Part shown: positions 35,096 to 44,505 of the stretch, piece by piece
Numbering within the stretch: the first letter of the stretch is position 1
Layout: each line of letters opens with the position of its first letter
Assembly (NCBI RefSeq): GCF_900100255.1
Contig: NZ_FMTS01000006.1
Location: 1 to 64,000 of the forward strand
DNA from: Asticcacaulis taihuensis
Lineage (GTDB): Bacteria > Pseudomonadota > Alphaproteobacteria > Caulobacterales > Caulobacteraceae
Length of the DNA: 64,000 nt
Direction of reading: 5' to 3'
Position numbers and translations under genes: made by a program
The notes under the pieces: model-generated
Told to the model about the DNA's origin: nothing
Seen by the model: the letters and a program-made list of their open reading frames with translations, nothing else
Database searches by the model: none

Positions 35096-36748
35096 ATGTC
35101 CGTGTCTGACGCCGAAACGCCCGCACCACCCGCCAAAAAGCCTTCCGGGCTTCTGCGCAATTCGCTGATCAACAGCAGTTTCACTCTGATCTCGCGTCTA
35201 GCCGGGTTCGCCCGTGACCTGGTGCTGGCGGCCTATCTCGGCGCCTCGGGCAATATCATGGCCGATGCCTATAACACCGCCCAGGCGTTTCCGAACCTGT
35301 TCCGCCGCATCTTCGCCGAGGGCGCGTTTTCCGCCGCCTTCGTGCCGTCCTATTCGGCGTCCCTGGAACGTGACGGGAAAGAAGCGGCCGATAAAATGGC
35401 GCATGACGCCATGGCGACGCTCACCTTCATCACCGTCGCCTTCTGCCTGTTGTGCCAGTTCACCATGCCGTGGCTGATGATGGTCATTAAGCCAGGCTTC
35501 CTGGCCGACCCCGCCAAGTACAAGCTGGCCGTTCTGTTCACCCAGATCACCATGCCCTACCTGCCGTGCATGGCGATCGTGGCGCACCTCTCCGGCGTGC
35601 TCAATGCGCGCGGGCGCTTCCTGATGTCGGCCGGGGTGCCGATCCTGCTCAATGCCGTGACCTTGATTTCCATACTGCCGCAACATACGGTCTATGCCTC
35701 GGCGCTATGGGGCTCCATCGGCACCCTGATTGCCGGCATCCTGCAGGCCGCCATGCTGCTGTGGGGCGCGCGGAGGTCCGGCGCTCATGTCAATCTGGCG
35801 ATCATCCCGGTCTTCTCGAAGGACATTAACAGGCTGCTCCTGCTGGCCGTGCCCGGCGCTCTGGCGGCGGCGGCCACTCAGGTCAATATCTTCATTTCCG
35901 GCATCTTTTCCTCATCGATCCACGGCGCCACCTCGTGGCTGGCCATGGCCGACCGCTTCTATCAGTTACCGATCGGGCTTGTGGGCGTCGCCATCGGCAC
36001 GGCCCTGCTGCCGGCCCTTTCCCGCGCCGTCCATGCCGAGGATCACGAAGCGGCGCAAGTCCAGATGGATCAGGCGGTCGTGTTTTCCATGGCTTTCGCC
36101 CTGCCCGCCGCCGCCGCCCTGATGGCCATGCCCTTCTTCCTGATGGATGGTCTCTACACGCGTGACGCTTTCCACCTGGATGACGCCCACCAGGTCGCCC
36201 GCTGCCTGTTCCACTATGGCTGGGGTGTCCCGGCCTTCGTCCTGACCCGTATCCTCAACCCCGCCTTTTTCGCCCGCAAGGACACCTTCGGGCCAATGAG
36301 GTTCGCCATCATCTCGGTCATTGTGAATCTGAGTGTCGGCCTGACCATGTTCAAGCTGATCGGCCCGGCCGGTCTGGCCATCGGCACTTCCGCCGCTGCC
36401 TGGGTCAATGTGGCGCTGATGGTCTTTACCCTGGCCAAACGCAAGACCTGGATCATTACCCCCAAAGCCTTCCGTACCCTGCTGCTGTTGCTGCTCTGCG
36501 GGCTCGGCATGGCGGCCTTTTGCGGATTCAGTTCGTTCGAACGTCCATTGATACAGGGCTGGATAGGCTCGGTGGTCCCCTATGTGCGCGGCATTCCGCT
36601 GCTGCCTGTGATCTTTAGTCACACCAAGGAAATCGCCGTTCTGGGGGTTTGTTTCGCCGGACTGTTCCTTTATATCGGGCTGCTGTTTATAACCGGCGCG
36701 ATCAAGCCGCACGAACTGAAAGCGGTGCTGCGGCGCCGCCCTGCATAA
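35096..36748 (+). CDS. murJ: Lipid II flippase MurJ
   Basis: Flips lipid II to the periplasm for peptidoglycan synthesis. The 550-residue MOP-superfamily protein has about 14 membrane segments, the N-terminal SLINSSFTLISRLAGFARDL followed by DAYNTAQAFPNLFRRIFAEGAFSAAFVPSYS (in part), and PAFFARKDTFGPMR in the second half. Lies in the run glnD-murJ-trpS, with 62- and 10-base gaps. Confidence 0.96.
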   Translation: MSVSDAETPAPPAKKPSGLLRNSLINSSFTLISRLAGFARDLVLAAYLGASGNIMADAYNTAQAFPNLFRRIFAEGAFSAAFVPSYSASLERDGKEAADKMAHDAMATLTFITVAFCLLCQFTMPWLMMVIKPGFLADPAKYKLAVLFTQITMPYLPCMAIVAHLSGVLNARGRFLMSAGVPILLNAVTLISILPQHTVYASALWGSIGTLIAGILQAAMLLWGARRSGAHVNLAIIPVFSKDINRLLLLAVPGALAAAATQVNIFISGIFSSSIHGATSWLAMADRFYQLPIGLVGVAIGTALLPALSRAVHAEDHEAAQVQMDQAVVFSMAFALPAAAALMAMPFFLMDGLYTRDAFHLDDAHQVARCLFHYGWGVPAFVLTRILNPAFFARKDTFGPMRFAIISVIVNLSVGLTMFKLIGPAGLAIGTSAAAWVNVALMVFTLAKRKTWIITPKAFRTLLLLLLCGLGMAAFCGFSSFERPLIQGWIGSVVPYVRGIPLLPVIFSHTKEIAVLGVCFAGLFLYIGLLFITGAIKPHELKAVLRRRPA

Positions 36749-36758
36749 AGACTAGAAA

Positions 36759-37769
36759 ATGACCAAGAAGCGCATCCTTTCCGGCATCCAGGCCTCCGGC
36801 TCACTTCACCTCGGCAATTACTTAGGCGCGCTGAAGAAGTTCGCCGACATGCAATCCGATGACGCCGAGCGCTTCTTCTTCATCGCCGACCTGCACGCCA
36901 TCACCGTCTGGCAGGAACCGCAGAAGCTGCTGGACCAGACGCGCGAGATCGCCGCCTGCTACCTGGCCGCCGGCGTCGATATCGAAAAATCGACCATCTT
37001 CCCGCAATCGGCCGTCACCGGGCATGTCGAGCTGGCATGGATCTTCAACTGCGTCGCCCGCCTCGGCTGGCTCGACCGCATGACCCAGTTCAAGGACAAG
37101 GCCGGCAAGGACAAGGAACGCGCCAGTGTGGGCCTCTACACCTATCCGGTGCTCCAGGCCGCCGATATTCTGCTCTACAAGGCCACCCATGTACCGGTAG
37201 GCGAGGACCAACGCCAGCACCTCGAACTGACGCGCGACGTGGCCAAGAAATTCAATCACGATTTCGAGGTCGATTACTTCCCCGTGCCGGAAACCCTGTA
37301 CCAGGGCCCCGGCGCGCGCATCATGTCCCTGCGTGATGGCATGGCCAAGATGTCGAAGTCAGACCCTTCCGATAATTCGCGCATCAACCTGACCGATGAC
37401 GCTGATACCATCGCCTCCAAGATCAAGAAGGCCAAGTCCGATGCCGATGTCCTGCCGGAAGCGGCGGAAGGTCTGGAAAACCGGCCGGAAGCCAAAAACC
37501 TGGTCGGCATCTATGCGGCCCTGGCCGGTACTTCCGTGGCTGATGTGCTCAACGATTTCGGCGGCAAGGGCTTCGGCGCCTTCAAGCCGGCCCTGGCCGA
37601 GGTCGTGGTCGAAAAGATGGCGCCGATCTCGCAGCGCCTTCGCGGACTGCTGGCCGATCCGGCGGAGATCGATCGCGTGCTGAAAATCGGTGCCGACCGC
37701 GCCAATGAGGTGGCTGCGCCGGTCGTGAAAGACGTGAAAAAGATTGTAGGCTTATGGGCAGGGTCATAA
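36759..37769 (+). CDS. trpS: Tryptophanyl-tRNA synthetase
   Basis: Class I aminoacyl-tRNA synthetase charging tRNA-Trp. The 336-residue protein has the HIGH-type motif [11 protein letters not shown] at residues 11-21, [30 protein letters not shown] and the KMSKS motif in [10 protein letters not shown] near residue 195. The stop codon TAA is the loop of a perfect 9-bp hairpin (37758-37778). Confidence 0.97.
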   Translation: MTKKRILSGIQASGSLHLGNYLGALKKFADMQSDDAERFFFIADLHAITVWQEPQKLLDQTREIAACYLAAGVDIEKSTIFPQSAVTGHVELAWIFNCVARLGWLDRMTQFKDKAGKDKERASVGLYTYPVLQAADILLYKATHVPVGEDQRQHLELTRDVAKKFNHDFEVDYFPVPETLYQGPGARIMSLRDGMAKMSKSDPSDNSRINLTDDADTIASKIKKAKSDADVLPEAAEGLENRPEAKNLVGIYAALAGTSVADVLNDFGGKGFGAFKPALAEVVVEKMAPISQRLRGLLADPAEIDRVLKIGADRANEVAAPVVKDVKKIVGLWAGS

Positions 37770-37778
37770 TGACCCTGC
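37758..37778. repeat. Family 3-like palindrome around the trpS stop codon
   Basis: GCAGGGTCA, TAA loop, TGACCCTGC. It is preceded by CTTATGG and followed by ACCC, like the other family 3 copies, but the 5' arm encodes the last trpS codons (AGS). Confidence 0.7.
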
Positions 37779-37800
37779 ACCCTTAAGTTTGGAGGTCGCT

Positions 37801-38349
37801 ATGCGTACTTTACTCGTTCTGGGCCTGGTCTGCCTGACCCTGCCATTCACTTTGTCCGCCTGCGAAAAGGTGGAGCAACGCACTACCACTATATCGAGCT
37901 CAAGCGATGCCAGCGGCGTGGTCACCCAGTCCAGTCTCAGCATGACTAATTACGCCATGCGCGCGGCCCTGGGTAATAATCCCAATACCGCCGCCTATGT
38001 CACCATCACCAACAAAGGCAATACCGACGACCGCCTGATCTCGGCGGCCTGCGAGTGCGCTACCACCACGACCCTGCACACCATGAAGATGAACGGCTCG
38101 ACCATGGAAATGGCCGAGGCCAAGGATGGCTTCGTCATCCGCTCCGGCGATACCTTGGTCTTCGCACCCGGCGGCAATCACATCATGCTGGAAAACCTGA
38201 CCCATCGCCCGGTCGAAGGCGAAACGGTCAATGTCACCCTGGTGTTTGAAAAGGCCGGACCCGTCACCCTGCCCATGCTGGTCTCCAATACGCCCTTGGC
38301 CAAGGCCGGCACGTCTGGTGGCATGGACCATGGCGATATGAAGATGTAA
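37801..38349 (+). CDS. PCuAC-family periplasmic copper-binding lipoprotein
   Basis: A 182-residue lipoprotein with signal LVLGLVCLTLPFTLSAC (lipobox LSAC). The mature part has the PCuAC (DUF461) fold markers: NPNTAAYVTITNKGNTDDRLISAAC, TLHTMKMNGSTMEM (H-x-M type copper ligands) and FAPGGNHIMLENL. Family members carry Cu(I) to cytochrome oxidase; a late HGDMKM may also bind metal. GGAGG lies just before the ATG at 37801. It is convergent with yggS, whose stop codon starts on the base after its own. Confidence 0.87.
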   Translation: MRTLLVLGLVCLTLPFTLSACEKVEQRTTTISSSSDASGVVTQSSLSMTNYAMRAALGNNPNTAAYVTITNKGNTDDRLISAACECATTTTLHTMKMNGSTMEMAEAKDGFVIRSGDTLVFAPGGNHIMLENLTHRPVEGETVNVTLVFEKAGPVTLPMLVSNTPLAKAGTSGGMDHGDMKM

Positions 38350-39018
38350 TCAACGGCTGCCAAACAAAGCGGAACCAACGCGGATTTCGGTTGATCCAAA
38401 GGCAATCGCTGTTTCGAAATCGTCGCTCATCCCCATGCTGAGGTGGCTGATACCATTGCGATCGGCGATCTTTTTCAGAAGGGCGAAGTAAGGCCCGCGC
38501 GGCCCCTCGACCGGCGGAATACACATCAGTCCTTCGATTTTCAGGCCATAGCCTTTGCAGGTGGCCAGAAACGCATCCGCCTCCGCTGGCAGAACGCCCG
38601 ATTTCTGCGCTTCCTCGCCGATATTGACCTGGACATATAGCACTGGCGCCTTGCCCTGCTTCTGGATTTCGTCGGCAATGGCGCGGGCGATCTTGTCGCG
38701 GTCAATGCTTTCGATCACGTCGAAAAACGCCACGGCTTCCGCCGCCTTGTTGCTTTGCAAAGGCCCGATCAAGCGCAGTTCGAGGTCCGGATATTGCGCG
38801 CGCTTATCGCTCCAGCGCTCCATCGCCTCCTGCACCCGGTTTTCGCCGAAACGCCGCTGCCCGGCCGCAAGTACCGGCGCGATCGCTGACCACGGCTGAT
38901 TTTTGGAAACCGCCGTCAGATAAGCCGCGTCCGGTGCGCGGCCCGCCGCCTTTAAAGCCTTGTGCATCTGAGCCATGAGCCTAGAATAGGCGCCAGATTG
39001 GACATCCGCTGATGACAT
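38350..39018 (-). CDS. yggS: YggS-family pyridoxal phosphate homeostasis protein
   Basis: Binds PLP and helps keep PLP and amino acid pools balanced; no known catalytic activity. The 222-residue TIM-barrel protein has LTAVSKNQPWSAI with the PLP lysine, FGENRVQEAMERW, ELRLIGPLQSNKA, FDVIESIDRDKIA, VLYVQVNIGEEAQKSGV, IEGLMCIPP and LSMGMSDDFETAIAFGSTEIRVGSALFG. The ATG at 39018 keeps the usual first helix; it overlaps head-to-head with the start of thiE by seven bases. Confidence 0.94.
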   Translation of the reverse strand: MSSADVQSGAYSRLMAQMHKALKAAGRAPDAAYLTAVSKNQPWSAIAPVLAAGQRRFGENRVQEAMERWSDKRAQYPDLELRLIGPLQSNKAAEAVAFFDVIESIDRDKIARAIADEIQKQGKAPVLYVQVNIGEEAQKSGVLPAEADAFLATCKGYGLKIEGLMCIPPVEGPRGPYFALLKKIADRNGISHLSMGMSDDFETAIAFGSTEIRVGSALFGSR

Positions 39019-39644
39019 ACAAGACCCGCTTTCAATATCTGCTCGACAAGGCACGGGATATAGCGCAAGCGCAGTCACCCCAAAACCCCAAATTGCCGCC
39101 CTTGTTCTTCTTCACTGATCCGAAGCGTACGCCGCATCCGGAAGATATCGCCATTCACATGCCCGCGGGCTGCGGAATCGTCTATCGCCATTTCGGCGAA
39201 GGCCACGCCAGCCAGCGCGCCCGATTGCTGCGCAAAATTGCCCGTGACAACGGTCTGACCCTGCTGATCGGCGAGGACGACACCCTGGCGCTGGAGATCG
39301 AAGCCGATGGCGTTCATCTGCGTCAGGCGAGCATTGATCGCGCGGCCGGTCTCCATGCCGCGCGACCGAGCCTGATCCTGACTGCCGCCTGCCATGATGC
39401 CGAGACCCTGCGCGCCCTGGATACGGATAGCGGCCTGTCGGCAATATTCATATCTCCCGTCTTTGCCAGCCACAGCCCGTCGGCTCAGGGCGTCGTGCCC
39501 TTGGGTGTAAATGGGGCACGCGAAATGACGGAGCTGTCAAGCCTGCCGGTATATGGTCTGGGAGGGATTGGATGCGACAATATCCTGTCGCTGAAAGGCA
39601 GCGGCCTTGCCGGCATCGGCGCGGTGGACGCTTTTAAACTTTAG
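39012..39644 (+). CDS. thiE: Thiamine phosphate synthase-like (ThiE/TenI)
   Basis: A 210-residue TIM-barrel protein of the ThiE/TenI family. It contains FFFTDPKRTPHPEDIA, GIVYRHFGEGHASQRARLLRKIARDNGLTLLIGEDD, ADGVHLRQASI, AIFISPVFASHSPSAQG and VYGLGGIGCDNI. ThiE joins the thiazole and pyrimidine parts of thiamine; TenI relatives aromatise the thiazole. The sequence does not decide which, and no other thi gene is nearby. Starts head-to-head with yggS. Confidence 0.8.
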   Translation: MTYKTRFQYLLDKARDIAQAQSPQNPKLPPLFFFTDPKRTPHPEDIAIHMPAGCGIVYRHFGEGHASQRARLLRKIARDNGLTLLIGEDDTLALEIEADGVHLRQASIDRAAGLHAARPSLILTAACHDAETLRALDTDSGLSAIFISPVFASHSPSAQGVVPLGVNGAREMTELSSLPVYGLGGIGCDNILSLKGSGLAGIGAVDAFKL

Positions 39645-39656
39645 AACTTACCGGAT

Positions 39657-40106
39657 TTAGAATTTAAACGTCGTTTCCAGGCGGACACGCGGCTGCTTCT
39701 TGTCGCCCTGAGCCGCGCTGCGGGCGGGCTCCGGCTTCATCGGATCGGACTTTTCACCGAAACCGAGCGTGCCACCGACGCGCAGAGACGGCGTCAGGCG
39801 ATAAAAGGCGCCGGCATCGATATCGCTGGAGCGCGGTGCGCTCGACTCAGGCTGGTTGACATCGAACTTGACGCCCCATTTGCCATCAAGGTTGAACTGG
39901 TAGACCTTAGATTGCGGCTTGGAAAAGCCGGTCGTATCATCGCTGATGAAGCTTTCGCCCACCGGTTGGACCAGCGGCGTCAGGCCGGCGATATTTTCGA
40001 CGGTCGACTGCGGACGCACGGTCTTGGTCTGCGCCATGGCAAAAGTGCTGCTTCCGGCCAAAGCCAGAACCATCACCGATACAGCCATGAATGCGACAGA
40101 TTTCAT
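39657..40106 (-). CDS. ntrZ: NtrZ-like periplasmic regulatory protein
   Basis: A 149-residue exported protein: signal peptide to AMA, a flexible segment, then KWGVKFDVNQPE, DIDAGAFYRLTPSLRVGGTLGFGE and a terminal PRVRLETTFKF. This pattern matches NtrZ of Caulobacter, a periplasmic protein that restrains the NtrY kinase (family knowledge). No ntrY/ntrX genes are in the window. It lies convergent to thiE, 12 bases apart. Confidence 0.75.
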   Translation of the reverse strand: MKSVAFMAVSVMVLALAGSSTFAMAQTKTVRPQSTVENIAGLTPLVQPVGESFISDDTTGFSKPQSKVYQFNLDGKWGVKFDVNQPESSAPRSSDIDAGAFYRLTPSLRVGGTLGFGEKSDPMKPEPARSAAQGDKKQPRVRLETTFKF

Positions 40107-40692
40107 TTTCTTTTCTACAGCCCGAAACCCGGATCATTTCGGGAGCGCCCCTTGAAAGGGTTGTCTTCCTGAACAGCCACCGGATACCAGTTTATTGTTT
40201 TACACAGCTATTTTGACAAAGCTGTGACCTGATTGAGATATGACGAATTGTCTGACCGGTCAATTTGATATCACGCGAAAAGAGCCGCCTGGCGAGATTC
40301 ACCTGACAGATGTGTTGAATCCGCCACGGATAGTAAACGCGGAATAAACAATATTGGATGGCGATCAGTAACTTATCGGCATCTCAAGCGTGCGACCGCA
40401 CGCCGCCTCTGACGCGACGATGCCGTGCCGCGTAGGCCTGCGCGGCCTCTAAACGCAAAATGATGTTGCAGCCCTGACGCAAAAGAGCCGGGAAGCTTTT
40501 TCGCTTTGCCCCACATCCGCCCTTATTTGCTGTAGAGTTAACAAACTTGTGATGCTACCCCTTGTCATACCCTAGGGCCTCCATGCTATAGAGGGCCGGG
40601 TCGCCGGGCCAATACCGGCAATTGGGGCCAATAAATCCAGGAATTCCGGCTGCTTAGCCGCGCGAATTCAAATCATGCGGAGTGATCAGTCT
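40107..40692. other. Long gene-free region between ntrZ-like and DUF3576 genes
   Basis: No convincing gene on either strand in 586 bases. It contains a perfect inverted repeat CACAGCT-N10-AGCTGTG at 40203-40226, a promoter-like TTGACA (40213-40218) with AGATAT 17 bases later (plus strand), a GCGTGCG/CGCACGC hairpin near 40388-40403 and a GCCGCG...CGCGGC pair near 40427-40445. An untranslated RNA is possible but unsupported by a terminator. Confidence 0.4.
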
Positions 40693-41226
40693 ATGACGAT
40701 TATGCGGAAATCGGCCCCGAAGCGTTTCGGCCTGGCTCTCGCTGCTTTGGGCCTATGCCTGTCCTTCAGCGCCTGTGCCAGCCTGGGCACCAAGGGCGGT
40801 ACGGCTTCCGCCAATACCACCGCGCCGACGGAAGAAAGCAAGATCGATCTCGGTCACCTGTTTGGTGGCGGCAAGAAGGAATCCGCCAATACGGAACAGG
40901 CAGGCATCGGCGTCAACGCCTATCTGTGGCGCGCCTCGCTCGACACTATTTCCTTCATGCCCCTGACCTCGGCCGATCCGTGGGGCGGCGTGATCATCAC
41001 CGACTGGTACGCCAATCCGCAAACCCCGGACGAGCATTTCAAGGTCACCATCTTTATCCTGGATTCGCGCCTGCGCGCCGATGCGCTGAACGTCTCGATC
41101 CAGAAGGAAGTCCGCGCCGGCGATCGCTGGGTGCCTGCCGACGTATCGCAGCAGACCCAGCTCGACATCGAAAACGCCATCCTGACCCGCGCCCGCGAAC
41201 TGCGCCTGTCGAACGTCAAGAACTAG
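40693..41226 (+). CDS. DUF3576 lipoprotein
   Basis: A 177-residue lipoprotein with signal FGLALAALGLCLSFSAC (lipobox FSAC) and the DUF3576 pattern GIGVNAYLWRASLDTISFMPLTSADPWGGVIITDWY, FKVTIFILDSRLRADALNVSI, IENAILTRARELR. The family is confined mainly to alphaproteobacteria and its role is not established; some neighbours (leuS, lptE, holA here) recur next to it, hinting at envelope work. GGAG lies 10 bases before ATG 40693; in-frame ATGs at 40675 and 40702 are alternatives. Confidence 0.88.
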   Translation: MTIMRKSAPKRFGLALAALGLCLSFSACASLGTKGGTASANTTAPTEESKIDLGHLFGGGKKESANTEQAGIGVNAYLWRASLDTISFMPLTSADPWGGVIITDWYANPQTPDEHFKVTIFILDSRLRADALNVSIQKEVRAGDRWVPADVSQQTQLDIENAILTRARELRLSNVKN

Positions 41227-41246
41227 GCACCGGTCTTTCCGTTTAA

Positions 41247-41283
41247 AAAAGCCGTTGTGGTCAATGCCGCAACGGCTTTTTTT
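41247..41283 (+). terminator. Rho-independent terminator after the DUF3576 gene
   Basis: AAGCCGTTG, a 12-base loop, CAACGGCTT and a run of seven T. Confidence 0.88.
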
Positions 41284-41351
41284 ATGGTCTTGACTGGCAA
41301 CGCGCCTTATAAGCAGCCATCTCTATTTACGCACAATCCGCACAAAGATTT

Positions 41352-43907
41352 ATGGCCCGTTATAATCCCAAAGAGACCGAACCCCGCCAGTTGCAGCGCT
41401 GGGACGACGCCAATGTGTTCCTGACTCGACAGGACGCCGATAAACCCAAATACTATGTGCTGGAGATGTTCCCCTATCCCTCCGGTCGCATCCATATGGG
41501 CCATGTGCGCAACTATGCCATGGGCGACCTGGTGGCGCGCTTCAAGCGGGCGCGCGGCTTCAATGTGCTCCACCCGATGGGCTGGGACGCCTTTGGGATG
41601 CCGGCGGAAAACGCTGCCATGGAACGCAAGATCCACCCCCGCGGCTGGACCTACGACAATATCGCCAATATGCGTGGCGAACTGAAGCGTCTGGGCCTTT
41701 CCATCGACTGGTCGCGCGAATTCGCCACCTGTGATCCGGCCTATTACGGCCAGCAGCAGAAATGGTTCAATACCCTGCTGAAGAACGACCTCGTTTACCG
41801 CCGCGAAAGCCAGGTCAACTGGGACCCGGTGGACATGACTGTTCTGGCCAATGAGCAGGTGATCGACGGTAAGGGCTGGCGCTCCGGTGCCGTGGTCGAA
41901 AAAAAGAAGCTGACCCAGTGGTTCATGCGCATCACCCGCTTCGCTGACGACCTGATCGAGGGCCTGACCGAGCTGGAGCGCTGGCCGGAAAAGGTGCGGC
42001 TGATGCAGTCCAACTGGATCGGCAAGTCGCGCGGCCTGAAGATGACCTTCCCGTTCGCTGACAAGGATGGGGGCGTTGAAGTCTACACCACGCGCCCGGA
42101 TACGCTGTTTGGCGCGTCATTCATTGCTATTGCCGCCGATCATCCGCTGGCCCAGGAAGCGGCCGCCGCCAATCCGGAACTGGCCGCTTTCATCAAGTCG
42201 ATTGCCAAGGGCGGCACCACCCAGGCCGAAATCGACACGGGCGAAAAGCTGGGTTTCAATACCGGTATCAAGGTCAAGCATCCCTTCAAGCCGGGCGACA
42301 CGCTCGATGTCTGGGTCGCTAATTTCGTGCTGATGGATTACGGCACCGGCGCCATCTTCGGCTGTCCGGCCCACGACCAGCGCGACCTCGATTTCGCCCG
42401 CAAATACGACCTGTCCGTTACCGAAGTCGTCCTGCCGCAGGGCGCCAATCCGGAAGACTTCAAGGTCGGTTTTGAGGCCTATACCGGCCCGGGCCACATC
42501 TTCAATTCCGCCTTCCTGGACGGTCTCGATATCGAAGCCGCCAAGGACGCGGCCATCGAAAAGATCGAGCAGATGGGCCTTGGCGAAGGCGCGACCGTCT
42601 TCCGTCTGCGTGACTGGGGCGTTTCACGCCAGCGCTACTGGGGCTGTCCGATCCCGGTCATCCATTGCGATGATTGCGGCGTCGTACCGGTGCCGGACGA
42701 GCAATTGCCGGTAGTCCTGCCGGAAGACGTCACCTTCGATATCCCCGGCAATCCGCTGGAACGTCACCCGACATGGAAGCACACCAAGTGCCCGCACTGC
42801 GGCAAGGACGCCACCCGCGAAACCGACACGCTCGACACCTTCGTTGATTCCTCATGGTACTTCGCGCGCTTCACCGATCCGAAGTCGCCAACCCCGATCA
42901 ACAAGCAGGCGGCCGATTACTGGCTGCCGGTCGATCAATATATCGGCGGCATCGAGCACGCCGTGCTCCACCTGCTTTATGCCCGCTTTATCACCCGCGC
43001 ACTGAATCATTGCGGCTATCTGGAAGTGAAGGAGCCTTTTGCCGGCCTCTTCACGCAGGGGATGCTGACGCACGAAACCTACAAGACTGCCGCCGGCCAC
43101 TGGGTTGAACCGGCCGATGTCGAGGTCAGCACCGAGGGTGGCGTCCGCAAGGCCGTGCAGGTCTCCACAGGCGAAGCGCTCTCTATCGGCGATATCGAAA
43201 AGATGTCGAAATCGAAGAAGAACACCGTGGCGCCGGAAGATATTTTCGACACCTATGGTGTTGATTCGGCACGCCTTTTTGTTCTGTCTGACTCACCGCC
43301 CGAGCGCGATGTTCAGTGGTCGACCTCAGGCGTTGAAGGGTCTTGGCGCTTTACCCACCGTGTCTGGGATCAGTTCGACAGCCTGCCGGAAGGCGAGATT
43401 GCCTGCACGGATGAAGCCGCCGCCGCTGACCTTCTGAAGGCCGCGCACAAGGCGGTCAAGTTCGTCACCGAGGGCTTTGAGAGCTTCCGCTTCAACGCCG
43501 CCATCGCCAGGCTCTATGAATTCGTCACCATCGTCCGCAATGCCGATATCGCAAAGACCGGCTCAAAGGCCCGCCGCGAAGCCCTGACCCTGCTGGCCGG
43601 GTTGATCGCGCCGGTGACCCCGCACCTGGCTGAGGAATGCTGGACGCGCCTGGGCCATGACGGCCTGATCGCCAATGCCGCCTGGCCGAAATTCGATCCG
43701 GCCCTGGCGCAGGACGACGCCTACCTCATGCCGGTGCAGGTCAATGGCAAGAAGCGCGGCGAGATTTCGATCCCTGTCGGCGCCTCCGAGGAACAGATCC
43801 GCGAGATGGCCCTTGCGGACGAAGGGGTTAAGCGTCATCTTGACGGTGTATCCATCCGCAAGATCATCATCGTGCCGAACCGGATTCTCAACTTCGTGGT
43901 GGGATAA
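41352..43907 (+). CDS. leuS: Leucyl-tRNA synthetase
   Basis: Class I synthetase charging tRNA-Leu, with editing domain. The 851-residue protein has [20 protein letters not shown] (HIGH), the editing-domain region with [15 protein letters not shown] and [37 protein letters not shown], and KMSKSKKNT near residue 617. A zinc-like CDDCG and CPHCG pair is present. First gene of leuS-lptE-holA. Confidence 0.98.
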   Translation: MARYNPKETEPRQLQRWDDANVFLTRQDADKPKYYVLEMFPYPSGRIHMGHVRNYAMGDLVARFKRARGFNVLHPMGWDAFGMPAENAAMERKIHPRGWTYDNIANMRGELKRLGLSIDWSREFATCDPAYYGQQQKWFNTLLKNDLVYRRESQVNWDPVDMTVLANEQVIDGKGWRSGAVVEKKKLTQWFMRITRFADDLIEGLTELERWPEKVRLMQSNWIGKSRGLKMTFPFADKDGGVEVYTTRPDTLFGASFIAIAADHPLAQEAAAANPELAAFIKSIAKGGTTQAEIDTGEKLGFNTGIKVKHPFKPGDTLDVWVANFVLMDYGTGAIFGCPAHDQRDLDFARKYDLSVTEVVLPQGANPEDFKVGFEAYTGPGHIFNSAFLDGLDIEAAKDAAIEKIEQMGLGEGATVFRLRDWGVSRQRYWGCPIPVIHCDDCGVVPVPDEQLPVVLPEDVTFDIPGNPLERHPTWKHTKCPHCGKDATRETDTLDTFVDSSWYFARFTDPKSPTPINKQAADYWLPVDQYIGGIEHAVLHLLYARFITRALNHCGYLEVKEPFAGLFTQGMLTHETYKTAAGHWVEPADVEVSTEGGVRKAVQVSTGEALSIGDIEKMSKSKKNTVAPEDIFDTYGVDSARLFVLSDSPPERDVQWSTSGVEGSWRFTHRVWDQFDSLPEGEIACTDEAAAADLLKAAHKAVKFVTEGFESFRFNAAIARLYEFVTIVRNADIAKTGSKARREALTLLAGLIAPVTPHLAEECWTRLGHDGLIANAAWPKFDPALAQDDAYLMPVQVNGKKRGEISIPVGASEEQIREMALADEGVKRHLDGVSIRKIIIVPNRILNFVVG

Positions 43908-43911
43908 ACGA

Positions 43912-44505
43912 ATGCGTAAAGTTCTTGGAGTCCTTGCCGTCCTTGCCTTGCTGGGGGTGTCCGCTGCCGGCCTGACAGGCTGCGGGTTTGCGCCGCTTTA
44001 CGCCAAGACCGGCCTGACCGCCAGCCTCTCACAGGTGGCGATCGAGGTGCCACAGACCCGTACCGGCTATTTCCTGGAACAGGACCTGCGCAATGGCCTG
44101 GGCGGTGATGAATCCGCACCCAAGTCCTTTCTGCTGACCATCGGCATGAAGGAAAGGCATTACGGCGTGGGTTACAAGGTAGATGACACTTCGACCCGGT
44201 CCGAAATCACCTCGTCTGTTGTCTATACCCTCAAGGACATGTCGACCGGCAAGGTACTGTATACAAACCGGTTTAGCGAAACCGTCACCTATGATACATC
44301 GAGATCGCCCTTTACCGGCGTGATATCGCAGCAGAATGCCCAGCAGCGCATCGCCACGGCAATATCCCAGCAGATCCAGCATGATCTCGCCCTGTATTTC
44401 CACAGAGATATGCTGCCGGCGGTCGCACCGGCTGACGCCGCCGCGGCCGATGCCGCCGTCTCGGCCATGTCGTCCGACACGGAAACCTCAGCCGCCAGCC
44501 AATGA
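43912..44505 (+). CDS. lptE: LPS-assembly lipoprotein LptE-like
   Basis: A 197-residue lipoprotein (signal VLAVLALLGVSAAGLTGC, lipobox LTGC) starting its mature part with GFAPLYA, typical of LptE in alphaproteobacteria. LptE forms the outer-membrane translocon with LptD and is required for LPS placement. The remaining sequence is beta-alpha-beta (SLSQVAIEVPQTRTGYFLEQDLRNGL, RYSETVTYDTS-like strands) as in the family. The gene sits between leuS and holA, its standard neighbours; it overlaps holA by ATGA. Confidence 0.88.
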   Translation: MRKVLGVLAVLALLGVSAAGLTGCGFAPLYAKTGLTASLSQVAIEVPQTRTGYFLEQDLRNGLGGDESAPKSFLLTIGMKERHYGVGYKVDDTSTRSEITSSVVYTLKDMSTGKVLYTNRFSETVTYDTSRSPFTGVISQQNAQQRIATAISQQIQHDLALYFHRDMLPAVAPADAAAADAAVSAMSSDTETSAASQ

